From WHSW01 sp033856255 (GTDB lineage: Bacteria > Actinomycetota > Thermoleophilia > Solirubrobacterales > 70-9), in NCBI GenBank assembly GCA_033856255.1, contig JAWVFH010000044.1, forward strand, positions 62,001-126,000: a stretch of DNA of 64,000 nucleotides, read 5' to 3'. Under the pieces are notes generated by a model. The model ran no database searches. It was not told the DNA's origin and saw nothing but the letters and a program-made list of their open reading frames with translations. Positions 24,692 to 34,365 of the stretch are shown piece by piece (position 1 is the first letter of the stretch; the number at the start of each line of letters is the position of its first letter). Both the position numbers and the translations under genes were made by a program.

Positions 24692-25516
24692 TTGAGCGAC
24701 GGTCATCAGTTCGTCTTCGTCGGCGGCCTTCACCGCAGCGGCACCACGCCGCTGACCCGCTGGCTGGGCCAGCACCCGGACGTCAGCATCTTTCGCGACA
24801 CCGGCGCCCCCGAGGACGAGGGCCAGCACCTTCAGGGCGTCTTCCTGCCGGCCGGGGGACACGGAGGGGCGGGCCGGTTCGCCTTCGACCCGGACGCCCG
24901 GTTGACGGAGACCTCCGCGCTCCTCACGGAACGCACTCGCGGCGAGCTCTGGGAGGGGTGGTCACCCCATTGGGATCTGGAGAAGCCGGTCCTGGTCGAG
25001 AAGTCGCCGCCGAACCTGATCCGGACGCGCTTTCTGCAAGCGGTCTTCGGCGCGTCGGACACGTACTTCATCGTCATCATGCGGCATCCGACGGTGGTCG
25101 CATACGCGACCAAGCGGTGGCGCGGGCACCGCCACTACAGCGTCCGCTCGCTCGTCGAGCACTGGCTGGCCGCGCACGAGCTGCTGCTCGAGGATGCGAG
25201 CCGGTTGACCAACCTGCGATTGATCCGATACGAGGAGCTGGTCGCCGACCCGAACGCCGTTCTCGCGTCCACCTTCGCCTTCATGGAGCTCGCCCCGCAG
25301 TCGGGAGAGTGGCCAGCCCAGTCGGGCCTGAACCGCCGTTATCTGAAGCGCTGGCACCGGATTCCCCTGGGCCCGTTCACCCGGCCCGTGTTCCCTGCCG
25401 GCCTGGACGAGGCGCTGGAGGCTCGGGTTCGAAGGTTCGGCTACAGCCTCTCCCGCCCCGAGGAGCTGTCGGCTCCGCAGCCCTCGGTGGAGGACCTGTT
25501 CGCGACGCCGGGTTGA
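24692..25516 (+). CDS. Sulfotransferase family protein
   Basis: This is a 274-residue protein starting at TTG. The 5'-phosphosulfate loop FVGGLHRSGTTPLTRWLGQHP opens the protein, VEKSPPNLIRTRFLQAVF and YFIVIMRHPTVVAYATKRW form the 3'-phosphate-binding region, and LIRYEELVADP closes the core. Such enzymes move sulfate from PAPS to carbohydrate or other hydroxyls. It converges on the Wzy/Wzz pair, so the polysaccharide made here is a likely acceptor. Confidence 0.82.
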   Translation: MSDGHQFVFVGGLHRSGTTPLTRWLGQHPDVSIFRDTGAPEDEGQHLQGVFLPAGGHGGAGRFAFDPDARLTETSALLTERTRGELWEGWSPHWDLEKPVLVEKSPPNLIRTRFLQAVFGASDTYFIVIMRHPTVVAYATKRWRGHRHYSVRSLVEHWLAAHELLLEDASRLTNLRLIRYEELVADPNAVLASTFAFMELAPQSGEWPAQSGLNRRYLKRWHRIPLGPFTRPVFPAGLDEALEARVRRFGYSLSRPEELSAPQPSVEDLFATPG

Positions 25517-25522
25517 AGTCGG

Positions 25523-27010
25523 TCAGACAGCCGGTTGTGGGCGCATCGGCGCGGGCGCCGGAGCGGGCGGCGTGCCAGGCGCCGTTTCGCGCGCGGTCAC
25601 GGCAGCTTGCCTCGGTCCGAAGGCGATTCCCGCCCACAACCACAGCAGCGCGTTGGGAAAGGCGAAGGCGAGCGGAACGGTGTTGGCGACGACCAGCCAT
25701 TGCGCGGCGATCGCCACGAGCCCCACTCGCCAACCGAAGAGGTCCGGCGGCCCGCGTTTGCTCAGGCACGCGCTCCCGACCGCGAGGACGAGCGCCAGAA
25801 TCCAGACCGCCGTGGTGGGAAGCCCGAGCTCGACCGCTCGCGCGAGGAAGACGTTGTGCTCGTCCAGGTCTGCCCGCGTGATCGGGTGATCGGCTGCGAG
25901 CCGCTGGTAGCCGGCGTTGTTCCTCTGGAAGGTTCCCCAGCCAAAACCCAGCAACGGGCGCGCTTCGATCATCCGAAGGGCCGCGCCGTTGATGTTCTGG
26001 CGGTCCCAGACCGGCTTGTCATCGTTGACACGGTTCTCCGCCTCGCTTTGAAAGCCCGGGATCACCGCGAGCGCGCCGAAAACGGCGATCACCGCCGCGG
26101 CAACGACCGGCACCAGGTACCGCCGGGTCTGGCGGGTCGCAAGGAGTGCCACTAGAAGGCCCGCGGCCGACGCGATCCAAACGGATCGCGTCAGGGTGAG
26201 CTCGATGCTGAGCCCGCATGCGAGCGCCACCGCGATGCCGCTTCGCCGAACCCACCGCTCGCCCGCGGTCACCGCGAGGAGGACCGCTGCGACGGCGCAC
26301 TCGAAGAGTGCGAGGCCGTCGCCTGCCGCGGCGACGAACGGTCCCCTGGCCCGATCCGCGTGGATCCCGACGCTCGGGTCGACGATGTAGTTCGGAAAGA
26401 CGAGCGACCGCGGGCCGAGGTGCCCGAGGATCGAGGTGTAGGCGAGATAGGCGCCGACGACGGTGAGCGTGCCGAGCAGGATCCGCCGCCGACGTTCGTC
26501 GTTGTAGACGGCCGGGCCGATCGCGAACAACACGAAGGGGACGAAGCCGAGCTGATCGACCAGCCCGTAGCGCGCGGTTTGACTGTCGAGTGTGCCGCTG
26601 AAGACCGCGGAGAACAGGGCGTAGACCGACACCAGCAAGAGCATCCAGTGGACCGGCCGGGGCGCTCCCCCGAGCACGTCCTCGACTCGCCGGGCGCGCA
26701 GCAGCAGAGCCAGGACTCCGAGTCCGATCAACAGGCGGTCGAACGGAACCGGGGACCCCGCGAGGTCCCAGTTGCCGTTGAAGATGGCGGCGGCGACGCC
26801 GAACGAGAGCGCCCAGGCCGGATCGACACGCAGGAGGATGATGGCGACGCCGACGCCGGCGAGGGCGAGCAGCACGTGGCCGGCGGTCGCCACGGCCCCG
26901 GTCGATCCCCCGTCCGTGACGAGCGGATCCACCCACGCGCTCAGCGCGAGTCCGGCTATCGCGAGCGCTCCGATCCCGACGAGCGCCGTCGCGAGCGAGC
27001 GCCGGCTCAT
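25523..27010 (-). CDS. O-antigen ligase/polymerase family membrane protein (Wzy-type)
   Basis: This is a 495-residue integral membrane protein with about 12 predicted helices. A long extracytoplasmic loop contains RMIEARPLLGFGWGTFQRNN...DLDEHNVFLARAVELG, the Wzy_C/O-antigen ligase signature with the conserved R, G and H residues (EHN). The C-terminus is a cytoplasmic Pro/Ala tail. Such proteins join lipid-linked repeat units or ligate finished chains outside the membrane. The start lies two bases after the Wzz-like gene, so the two form an operon. Confidence 0.82.
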   Translation of the reverse strand: MSRRSLATALVGIGALAIAGLALSAWVDPLVTDGGSTGAVATAGHVLLALAGVGVAIILLRVDPAWALSFGVAAAIFNGNWDLAGSPVPFDRLLIGLGVLALLLRARRVEDVLGGAPRPVHWMLLLVSVYALFSAVFSGTLDSQTARYGLVDQLGFVPFVLFAIGPAVYNDERRRRILLGTLTVVGAYLAYTSILGHLGPRSLVFPNYIVDPSVGIHADRARGPFVAAAGDGLALFECAVAAVLLAVTAGERWVRRSGIAVALACGLSIELTLTRSVWIASAAGLLVALLATRQTRRYLVPVVAAAVIAVFGALAVIPGFQSEAENRVNDDKPVWDRQNINGAALRMIEARPLLGFGWGTFQRNNAGYQRLAADHPITRADLDEHNVFLARAVELGLPTTAVWILALVLAVGSACLSKRGPPDLFGWRVGLVAIAAQWLVVANTVPLAFAFPNALLWLWAGIAFGPRQAAVTARETAPGTPPAPAPAPMRPQPAV

Positions 27011-27012
27011 GG

Positions 27013-27870
27013 CTAGAAGCGCCCGCGCCGCCAGAACGCCTGGGCCAGAAGCAGCGCCAGAAGGCCTCCGACGATGATGCCTCCGACCGCCCCGGCGAAG
27101 CCGGCGCGCTGCGTCGTCGAGCTGCGATCGTTGTCCGAGGTCGCCGCGGGGGCGAGCAGCAACAGCGTGTTGGGCGACGCCTGGCCCGCCTGACTGGAGC
27201 CGTAAAGCACCGCCGCCGCCTTCATCCGAAGTTTCGCCTCGAGCAGGCTCGCCTGTGTGGTGGCCCGCTCCTCCGCGGTTCCGCCGTGCACCGCGTCGTC
27301 GCGGGCAACGCGCGCGCGGCCGAAGGTGGCAGCCGCCCGGCGATACCGGTCGAGCAGGTCCCTGGTCTGTGGATTGAACCGGTTCGTCTTCTGTACGTAC
27401 TCGACCAGGGTCCGGCTCGCGACGTTCGCCAGCGAGACGGCCGCTTCGTCCGAATCCTCGTCGGCGATCACGTGCATCGTCGCGGTACTCGGGATCGGCG
27501 TGGCGGCGACGCGGTCGACGACCTCGGATTCCGACAGACCCGTCTTGCGCGAGATCGTGTGGACGACCCGCTTCGCGCCGATCGCGCGGCTGTAGGTGTC
27601 GGCGAGCGTTCGCGAGGCGGCTACGAAGCCGGGGATCGCCTGCGTCGCCACGTCGATCCGCCCGACGCTGAGCTCCGCCTCCGCCGTGTACTCGGGGTCA
27701 CGCTGGAGCCCGTAAGCCACCCCGAGCCCCGCGCCGAGCAAGGCGAAGAGGCAGACGAGCCACCAGAACCGTTGCAGGGACTCGAGCAGCGTCGGACTGG
27801 CGTCCCACTCCGCCGGAACGCTGGCGGGCGTCGGGTCCGTCCTGTGAGTTTCGGCTTGCTCTTGTGACAA
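27013..27870 (-). CDS. Wzz/YveK-like polysaccharide chain-length determinant protein
   Basis: This is a 285-residue protein with a TTG start behind a purine-rich stretch. One membrane helix sits near 38-53 (WWLVCLFALLGAGLGVAYGL) and another near the C-terminus (GAVGGIIVGGLLALLLAQAF). Between them is an extracytoplasmic domain with TAEAELSVGRID and ASRTLADTYSRAIGAKRVV, as in Wzz/BY-kinase modulator proteins. No tyrosine kinase domain is fused. It controls polymer length or export with the adjoining Wzy-type protein. Confidence 0.78.
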   Translation of the reverse strand: MSQEQAETHRTDPTPASVPAEWDASPTLLESLQRFWWLVCLFALLGAGLGVAYGLQRDPEYTAEAELSVGRIDVATQAIPGFVAASRTLADTYSRAIGAKRVVHTISRKTGLSESEVVDRVAATPIPSTATMHVIADEDSDEAAVSLANVASRTLVEYVQKTNRFNPQTRDLLDRYRRAAATFGRARVARDDAVHGGTAEERATTQASLLEAKLRMKAAAVLYGSSQAGQASPNTLLLLAPAATSDNDRSSTTQRAGFAGAVGGIIVGGLLALLLAQAFWRRGRF

Positions 27871-28018
27871 TTCCGCCCCCCGATGACGGCCTTCTTGGCC
27901 GTCACGATCTACCGGCGTGTTGGGAGGCTACAGGCCTCTAGGCTGCGGTTCGCCAGTTCCCATCGGGTGCAACACGGCTGCCGAATTCGCCACCGACCTC
28001 TCGCTCCTGCCCACGTCA

Positions 28019-29167
28019 ATGACGATCCTGTTCATGACGACAGTGCTTCCGGGCGGCCGGCGGACCGGAGGCGAGGTCGCCTCTTCGAGCTTCATCGAAG
28101 CGATGCGCTCGAACGGGCACCGCGTCGTCGTGATCGGGTACCAGCGTCCGGGCGCACCCGCACCGCTCGATCCCGACGTGATCAGCGCCGGCACGCGGCC
28201 GATCGAGTCCCGCGACGGCGGTGTGCGGGTCGGCGCTTGGCTCGCGTCCGCGATCGCGCGCGGATTGCCCTACTCGATCGCGAAATATCGCTCGCGCCGC
28301 TACCGGCGGGTCCTTCAGGCGACCGCATTGGCGACGCCCCCCGACCTGTTGGTGATCGACCACGCACAGATGGGCTGGGCCCTGCCGGTCGAAGGCCCCG
28401 GCAGGCCGGTGGCGCTCCTCGCCCACAACCTCGAGCACGAGTTGTACGGTGAGGCCGCCGGGCGGGGCGGCGGCCCGGTCGGCTGGATGAATCGCCGTGA
28501 GGCCCGGCTGATGGAGGGCTTCGAGCGCCGGATCGCGCGTGCGGTCGACCGCGTCTGGACCCTCACCCGGACAGATGCGGCGGCGCTGAACGGGCTCGGA
28601 GCGCCCTCCGTTCGGGCGTTTGCCCTGCCACCCTCCGTCGAGGTCGACGACCGCCACACCGTGCCCGAGCATGACGTCGGAATCCTCGGGACCTGGACCT
28701 GGAGCGCCAACGCGACCGGGTTGCGCTGGTTCGTCGACGAGGTCCGGCCGCTGCTCCCGCCGTCGGTCAGCGTCGGCGTCGCCGGGGCCGGCAGCGAGCC
28801 GTTCGCGGCCGGGCCGAATCTCGTTGCCGCCGGCCGGGTCGACGATGCGGCCTCGTTCCTGCGGTCCAGTCGGGTGGTCGCCGTTCCGTCACTCGCAGGC
28901 GGTGGCTTGCAGATCAAGACGCTCGACGCGATCGCGAGCGGCATGCCCGTCGTGGCGACCCCGACGGCGCTGCGCGGCATCGACGACCCGCCGCCCACCG
29001 TGCGGGTCGCCGAGAGCCCGAAAGCGTTCGCGGCCGCGATCGAACGGGTCCTGCAATCGCCCGCGGGCGAAGACGAGCGACGGAGCGCCGCCGGATGGGT
29101 TCAGCGGCGGCGAGATCAATTTCGATCCGAACTCGCCGAGGAGCTCACCGAGGCGGTCGGGGCGTGA
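28019..29167 (+). CDS. Family 4 glycosyltransferase
   Basis: This is a 382-residue GT-B enzyme. The ATG at 28019 (MTILFMTTVLPGGRRTGGEVASSSFIEAM) is used because the upstream extension has no domain character. PPDLLVIDHAQMGW and VALLAHNLEHELY belong to the acceptor domain. The donor domain reads VGILGTWTWSANATGLRWFVDEVRPLL and PSLAGGGLQIKTLDAIASGMPVVATPTALRGI. It begins the plus-strand operon that runs to 32691, divergent from Wzz. Confidence 0.8.
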   Translation: MTILFMTTVLPGGRRTGGEVASSSFIEAMRSNGHRVVVIGYQRPGAPAPLDPDVISAGTRPIESRDGGVRVGAWLASAIARGLPYSIAKYRSRRYRRVLQATALATPPDLLVIDHAQMGWALPVEGPGRPVALLAHNLEHELYGEAAGRGGGPVGWMNRREARLMEGFERRIARAVDRVWTLTRTDAAALNGLGAPSVRAFALPPSVEVDDRHTVPEHDVGILGTWTWSANATGLRWFVDEVRPLLPPSVSVGVAGAGSEPFAAGPNLVAAGRVDDAASFLRSSRVVAVPSLAGGGLQIKTLDAIASGMPVVATPTALRGIDDPPPTVRVAESPKAFAAAIERVLQSPAGEDERRSAAGWVQRRRDQFRSELAEELTEAVGA

Positions 29168-30420
29168 CCGCGCCGCGGCCGGCACTCCGCTGCGCCTACG
29201 TGGTCTCGCGCTATCCGTACGTCTCCCACACGTTCGTGCTGCGCGAGGTCGCCGCGCTGCGCGAACGCGGGATCGAGATCGACACGGTCACCGTCAGGCG
29301 CCCGGACCCCGATGACGTGATCGGGCCGAAGGCCGCCCGCGAGCAGGCGACCACCCACGCGATCCTCCCGACGGGTCCGTGGCGCCTGCTCAGCGCGCAC
29401 GCGCGCGCGGCGCGGCGCGGCCTGCGTTCGTACGCCGCCACCCTCCGGGAGACGCTGAGGGACGCTCCCGGCGGAGCACGCGCTGCCCTCTGGCAGGTCT
29501 TCTACTTCGCCGAGGCGATCCTGCTCTGGGAGCACCTCGACCGGCGCCGTGTCGATCACGTCCACGCGCACCACGCGAACGTCGCGGCGGACGTGGCGAT
29601 GATCGCGACCCGCTTTCGCAATCGCCTGGGAGGTGGGGACGCGACGTGGAGCTTCACGCTCCACGGGCCGCGGGAGTTCGATGACCCGGAGCGTCACAAC
29701 CTCGCCCTGAAGGCCGCCCGAGCCGATGTCGTGGTGGCTATCAGCGACCACGCGCGCGACCGGCTGCGGGCGATCGACGCTTCGGGGGAAGCGCGGATCG
29801 AGGTCGTTCACTGCGGGGTGGACCTGCGCGTGTACGACGGCCGGCCGGCCCGGCGGGGCCCGACCGCCCCCCTGCGGCTCCTGACCGTGGCGAGGCTGGA
29901 GCGGCGCAAGGGGATCGAGACCCTGCTCGGGGCCCTCGCGCGCCTTGCCGGCGGCGAGCCCGCGATCGAGCTGACGATCGTGGGCGACGGACCGGACCGG
30001 GACCGAATCGTCCGCCGCGCCGCCGAGCTCGGAGTCGACGGCGCGGTGACCATGGCGGGCGCCGTCGCCGAGGACGAGGTGACCCGCTTCTACGAGCGCG
30101 CGGACGCCTTCTGCCTGCCGAGTTCCGCCGAGGGCGTGCCGATCGTCCTCATGGAGGCGATGGCCAGTCGTCTGCCCGTGGTGGCGACAGCCATCGCCGG
30201 CGTCCGCGAACTGGTCCGCGACGGTGAGTCAGGCCTCGTGGTTCCGGCGGGAGACGATCTCGCTCTGGCGGACGCCCTGCGACGGCTGATCGATGACCCG
30301 GAGCTGGGCGCGCGGCTCGGAGAGAATGGCCGCGAGGCTGTCGCTGCGGAGTTCTCCCTGCAGCGATCCGCCGAACGGATAGAGGCGCTGTTCGTCGAGC
30401 TGACCGGTGGTTCGGGGTGA
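29164..30420 (+). CDS. Family 4 glycosyltransferase
   Basis: This is a 418-residue enzyme starting at a GTG overlapping the previous stop. N-terminal AYVVSRYPYVSHTFVLREVAALRERGIEI is the usual exopolysaccharide GT4 start. VDHVHAHHANVAADVAMIA and WSFTLHGPREFDD mark the acceptor side; LLTVARLERRKGIETLLGALARL and DAFCLPSSAEGVPIVLMEAMASRLPVVATAIAGVRELV form the donor site with the E-x7-E region. The donor sugar is unknown. Confidence 0.83.
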   Translation: MTAPRPALRCAYVVSRYPYVSHTFVLREVAALRERGIEIDTVTVRRPDPDDVIGPKAAREQATTHAILPTGPWRLLSAHARAARRGLRSYAATLRETLRDAPGGARAALWQVFYFAEAILLWEHLDRRRVDHVHAHHANVAADVAMIATRFRNRLGGGDATWSFTLHGPREFDDPERHNLALKAARADVVVAISDHARDRLRAIDASGEARIEVVHCGVDLRVYDGRPARRGPTAPLRLLTVARLERRKGIETLLGALARLAGGEPAIELTIVGDGPDRDRIVRRAAELGVDGAVTMAGAVAEDEVTRFYERADAFCLPSSAEGVPIVLMEAMASRLPVVATAIAGVRELVRDGESGLVVPAGDDLALADALRRLIDDPELGARLGENGREAVAAEFSLQRSAERIEALFVELTGGSG

Positions 30421-31097
30421 CCGCCGAGGTTATGGTCGGCGCTCCCGTGTTCTCGCTTCGCGACATCGTCAAGCGCTGGCCGGGGATGCCGGGGGCGGTG
30501 CTCGACGGTGTCAGCCTCCGACTCGCCGAGGGCGAGGCGGTGGGCGTGCACGGCCGCAACGGAAGCGGCAAGACCACCCTGTTGCGCGTCGCCGCGGGGC
30601 TCATCACCCCGGACGCCGGTGTGGTCGATCTACAGGGCTCGAGCCCGGAGGCGAGCCGGCGCGAGTTTCAACGCCGGATCGGGTTCGTTTCCGCCGGAAA
30701 CGGGGCCCTCTTTGCGCGGCTCACGGTCGATCACCACCTCGCCTTCGGCGCTCGTCTCGCGCTGCTGGACGCGAACGCGACCCGGGACGCGTGCGCGACG
30801 GTGGTTGACGACTTCGCGCTCGACGAGCTTCGCGGCAAGCGCGTCGACCGCCTCTCCAGCGGCCAACGCCAGCGACTCCGTCTCGCCCTCGGGCTCCTGC
30901 ACAGCCCCGCGGTGATCCTGCTCGACGAGCCCTCGACGAGCCTGGACGAGCCGGCCTGCCGGCTCCTGGAGGGCACGCTCGAGCGCCGGCTCGCCAGCGG
31001 TGCGGCGGCGATCATCTGCTCCCCGAGCCCGTCCGCCGACGGGCTGCGCCTCGACCGGAGCCTCCTCGTCCGCGACGGCAGCCTGGTTGAGGGATGA
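30417..31097 (+). CDS. ABC transporter ATP-binding protein
   Basis: This is a 226-residue ATPase starting at GTG. It has Walker A GRNGSGKTT, the ABC signature LSSGQRQRLRLALGL and Walker B AVILLDEPSTSLDE. The usual H-loop histidine looks replaced by serine (ICSPSPSADGL), which would lower hydrolysis or mark a specialised exporter. It overlaps the permease gene by four bases, so they form an ABC-2 pair, probably exporting a glycan or lipid-linked intermediate. There is no C-terminal glycan-binding extension as in Wzt. Confidence 0.85.
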   Translation: MTAEVMVGAPVFSLRDIVKRWPGMPGAVLDGVSLRLAEGEAVGVHGRNGSGKTTLLRVAAGLITPDAGVVDLQGSSPEASRREFQRRIGFVSAGNGALFARLTVDHHLAFGARLALLDANATRDACATVVDDFALDELRGKRVDRLSSGQRQRLRLALGLLHSPAVILLDEPSTSLDEPACRLLEGTLERRLASGAAAIICSPSPSADGLRLDRSLLVRDGSLVEG

Positions 31098-31900
31098 CGG
31101 CGTCGATTCGCGCGACGGCCGCGATCTGCGCCCGCGACTTCCGCATCTGGTCGAGCTACCGGATGCGGTTCTTCTCCACCCTGTTCGCCGCCGCCTTCGG
31201 CGTGACGCTCTTCTACTACGTGTCGCGACTGGTGAGCTCACCGGCGGTTGGCTCGGCCGACGATTACTTCGGGTTCGTGGTCGTCGGCACGGCAACGCTC
31301 GAGGTGCTGACGGCCACCCTCACCGCGCCGGTTGGGACGCTGCGATCGGAGCTGGTGGTGGGGACGTTCGAGCGGATGGTGGTCTCCGCCTTCGGTCCGG
31401 TGCCTGCGATCGTTTCGCTGCTCGTCTTCCCGCTGCTGCTGGGCCTCGTGGTCGGGGCCGTGACGATCACCACCGCCGCGGTCGTGTTCGGCCTGGACCT
31501 CCAGTGGGCGACGGTGCCCCTCGCGATCCCGGCTGCGCTGCTCGGCGCCGTTTCGTTCGCGCCGTTCGGACTGCTGATGGCCGCCGCCGTCCTCGTCTTC
31601 AAGCAGACGAACGCCGGCGCCGCGTTCGTGATCAGCGGGCTGTCGCTCGTGGCCGGCTTGTACTTTCCCGTCAGCCTGCTGCCGGACTGGATCCAGTGGG
31701 CATCCCACGTTCAGCCCCTCACTCCCGCCGTCGACCTGATGCGCCACCTGCTGCTCGGGACCCCGATGTCCTCGGGGACCCCGCTGGGTGCGGTGGCGAA
31801 GCTGGTCGGGTTCGCCGCGGTTCTGCTACCGGTGGCGACCGTGGTCCTGCGGGCGTCGCTGCAGCGCAGCCGCCGCAACGGGACGATCACCGAGTATTGA
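31094..31900 (+). CDS. ABC-2 type transporter permease
   Basis: This is a 268-residue membrane protein with about six helices (MRFFSTLFAAAFGVTLFYYVSRLV, IVSLLVFPLLLGLVVGAVTITTAAVVFG, VPLAIPAALLGAVSFAPFGLLMAAAVLVF, AAFVISGLSLVAGLYFPVSLLPDWIQW). LYFPVSLLPDWIQWASHVQPLTPAVDLMRHLLLG is the conserved ABC-2 exporter element. It pairs with the preceding ATPase. Its substrate is inferred from context to be a surface-glycan component. Confidence 0.83.
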   Translation: MTASIRATAAICARDFRIWSSYRMRFFSTLFAAAFGVTLFYYVSRLVSSPAVGSADDYFGFVVVGTATLEVLTATLTAPVGTLRSELVVGTFERMVVSAFGPVPAIVSLLVFPLLLGLVVGAVTITTAAVVFGLDLQWATVPLAIPAALLGAVSFAPFGLLMAAAVLVFKQTNAGAAFVISGLSLVAGLYFPVSLLPDWIQWASHVQPLTPAVDLMRHLLLGTPMSSGTPLGAVAKLVGFAAVLLPVATVVLRASLQRSRRNGTITEY

Positions 31901-31914
31901 CGGCAGCGGCACCG

Positions 31915-32691
31915 GTGAGCTCAGCAGGAGACCGCGACACGGTGACCCTCATGGGGGTAGCGATCGATCGCCTGACGCAGCGCGAGACGATCGACCGGGT
32001 CCTCGCCGAGCTGGACGCTGGACGCGGCGGCTGGATCACGACCCCGAACCTCGACCAGCTCAGGATCGCTTCCGGTTCGCCCGAGGTTCGCGAGCTCATC
32101 GCCCAGGCTGATGTGTCCGTGGCCGACGGGATGCCCCTCGTCTGGGCGAGCGCGCTGCTGGGCGACCCGTTGCCCGAACGGGTTCCCGGGTCGGATCTGA
32201 TCTGGTCGTTGACCGCCGCGGTTGCGCGGCGTGGCGGCGAGGTCCATCTGATCGGGGGCGCCGGTGACGCCGGCGGGAGGGCGGCCGAGATTCTCGGGGC
32301 GCGGAACCCCGCGCTGCGGGGGTGTGCACATCTGCCGCTCCCGATGAACTTCGACCCCGGCTCTGCCCAGGACGTCGACGGCGTCCGAGACGCCCTTCGA
32401 GCGTCGACGCCGGCGCTCGCCTTCGTCGGCCTCGGCTTCCCCAAGCAGGAGCGGCTGATCGCTGCAGTCCGCGCGGACTTCCCCCAAACCTGGTTCGTCG
32501 GCGTTGGCATTTCGCTCTCGTTCGTCGCCGGCGACGTCCGCAGAGCGCCGCGCTGGATGCACGCCATTGGCCTCGAATGGGTTCACCGCCTGATCCAGGA
32601 GCCGCGGCGCCTGGCATCGCGTTACCTCCTGTACGACCTGCCGTTCGCCCTGCGCCTGGCGGGGCATGTGATCGCGCGCCGGCTTGGCTAG
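31915..32691 (+). CDS. WecG/TagA/CpsF family glycosyltransferase
   Basis: This is a 258-residue GT26 enzyme. The body reads TLMGVAIDRLTQRETIDRVLAEL, TTPNLDQLRIASGSPEVRELIAQADVSVADGMPLVWASALLGDPLPERVPGSDL and FVGLGFPKQERLIAAV, the family motifs with the catalytic aspartate in ADGMP. These enzymes add the second sugar (ManNAc or a uronic acid) to a polyprenyl-linked primer. In-frame starts at 31897 (TTG, coupled to the permease stop) and 31942 (GTG, behind AGGAGA) are possible. It converges with the primer transferase gene, with overlapping stops. Confidence 0.87.
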   Translation: MSSAGDRDTVTLMGVAIDRLTQRETIDRVLAELDAGRGGWITTPNLDQLRIASGSPEVRELIAQADVSVADGMPLVWASALLGDPLPERVPGSDLIWSLTAAVARRGGEVHLIGGAGDAGGRAAEILGARNPALRGCAHLPLPMNFDPGSAQDVDGVRDALRASTPALAFVGLGFPKQERLIAAVRADFPQTWFVGVGISLSFVAGDVRRAPRWMHAIGLEWVHRLIQEPRRLASRYLLYDLPFALRLAGHVIARRLG

Positions 32692-34313
32692 ACGCCGCGC
32701 CTGCGGACGACGTGGCCCGCGGTCTGCAACAGGATCTTGACATCCGACCACAGCGACCAGTTGACGATGTACATGTAGTCCATGATCACCATCTCGCGCA
32801 GCGGCACCCGCGTCTCGCCCATGATCTGCCAGGCGCCGGTCATCCCCGGGGTCAGGTGAAGGCGGCGGCGATGCCAGCCCACCACGCGCCGGTCCTCCTC
32901 CTCGACCAGCGGCCGGGGCCCGACCAGGCTCATCTCGCCGCGCAGGACGTTGATCAGCTGCGGCAGCTCGTCGAGCGACGTACGGCGCAGGAACCGGCCG
33001 ACCCTGGTCACGCGGGGATCGTTGGTGAGCTTGAACAGGCCGTCGGTCTCGTTGAGCTCGGCCAGCTCGGCGCGCAGCTGGTCGGCGCCCGCGAACATCG
33101 TCCTGAACTTGAACATCGTGAACACCCGTCCGTCCTGGCCGACGCGGGTCTGGTTGAAGAGGACGGAGCCGCGCGAGTCGAGCTTGATCGCCAGCGCGAG
33201 CGCCGCGAACAGTGGCGCGCCGAACAGCATCAGAGCGAGCGAGCCGGCGATGTCGAGCCCCCGCTTGAGCAGCTGCGACGAGCGCGAGAGCCCGAACGAG
33301 CGCACCCCCAGCAGCGTCGTCCCCTGGAGCTCGTCGAACTCGACGCTCGAGCCGACGACCTCGAGGATGCTCGGCAGGACGCTCACCTTGAGCCCGTAGT
33401 CCTTGAAGTAGCGCACCGTCTCCAGCACCCGGTCGGAGGAGTCGTCCTGAGCGACGATCACCCGGTGGATGTCGCGCTCGATCACGTAGCCGGCGAAGTC
33501 CGTGCCGCGTGGCCGCTCGAGCTCGAAGCGTTCGAAGGGCAGGTGGGCGACGACCTTGGCGTGGAAGGTCGCGAGCTGGCCGAACTTGGCCTGGATCGCC
33601 GACGCCTGTTCCTCGCTACCGAGCACGACGCATCGTTCCGGCCCGGTGATCGTCCGGCAGAACTGGCGGGCCACACTGCGGCTGATCACGGTGGCGACGA
33701 AGAGGGCTGCCCACAGGACGGCGATCGACTCGAAGGAGAACGGCACCGCCTGGGCCGAGGCGATCATCGTCATGATCAGCGTGTAGAGCGTCGCGAGCTG
33801 GAACAGCGCCGGCGCCTCATTCAGGGTCGCCTTGCCGATCAGCAGCTCGTCGCGGTCGTAGAGGCCGATCGCCTTGCCAACCAGGACAACGGCGGCGACA
33901 CCGACCCAGAGCTCGATCGGCGGGACGTTGATCCCGGTGATCGACTGGGTCAACACCAGCGCACAGAGGGCCCCAAGCACGTCGGAAACGGCCAGCGCCC
34001 GGCGGAAGATCGCATCCCGCTTTGCCGAACGCCTGCTGACGGCGGCCTCGTCGCGGCGGAAGGGCAGGCTGCGCAGGTACGGGATCTCGGTGCTCGCCGG
34101 CGCCGTGTCGCGGCCGCGGTCGAGCCCGGGCAGTCGCCCGAGGAGGGCTCCGTCCGCCTGTAGCTGCTCCATCCACGACGGGTCGATCGCGTCGCGCTGG
34201 AGTTGCTGGCGCCAGTGGGCGAACCGCCGATTAGCCGGTTCCATTGGCTCGGTTCCCTGGCCCCCCGAGAGGCCCACCCCTTCGTACTCCTCCATCCCGC
34301 TTCGAACATACAT
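32688..34313 (-). CDS. Polyprenyl-phosphate hexose-1-phosphate transferase (exopolysaccharide initiation)
   Basis: This is a 541-residue protein. After a polar N-terminus come four to five membrane helices, a nucleotide-binding-like domain (CVVLGSEEQASAIQAKF, HRVIVAQDDS) and the C-terminal bacterial sugar transferase domain: KRGLDIAGSLALMLFGAPLF, FNQTRVGQDGRVFTMFKFRTM, DELPQLINVLRGEMSLVGPRPLVEEED, LTPGMTGAWQI. It attaches the first sugar-1-phosphate of the repeat unit to undecaprenyl phosphate. In-frame starts at 34295 and 34244 are possible; none has a clear ribosome binding site. Confidence 0.88.
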   Translation of the reverse strand: MYVRSGMEEYEGVGLSGGQGTEPMEPANRRFAHWRQQLQRDAIDPSWMEQLQADGALLGRLPGLDRGRDTAPASTEIPYLRSLPFRRDEAAVSRRSAKRDAIFRRALAVSDVLGALCALVLTQSITGINVPPIELWVGVAAVVLVGKAIGLYDRDELLIGKATLNEAPALFQLATLYTLIMTMIASAQAVPFSFESIAVLWAALFVATVISRSVARQFCRTITGPERCVVLGSEEQASAIQAKFGQLATFHAKVVAHLPFERFELERPRGTDFAGYVIERDIHRVIVAQDDSSDRVLETVRYFKDYGLKVSVLPSILEVVGSSVEFDELQGTTLLGVRSFGLSRSSQLLKRGLDIAGSLALMLFGAPLFAALALAIKLDSRGSVLFNQTRVGQDGRVFTMFKFRTMFAGADQLRAELAELNETDGLFKLTNDPRVTRVGRFLRRTSLDELPQLINVLRGEMSLVGPRPLVEEEDRRVVGWHRRRLHLTPGMTGAWQIMGETRVPLREMVIMDYMYIVNWSLWSDVKILLQTAGHVVRRRGV

Positions 34314-34365
34314 ATTTGTCCGTCGCCATGCGCCGGTTCTCGGCTGCGCAGCCAGTGGAGTACGT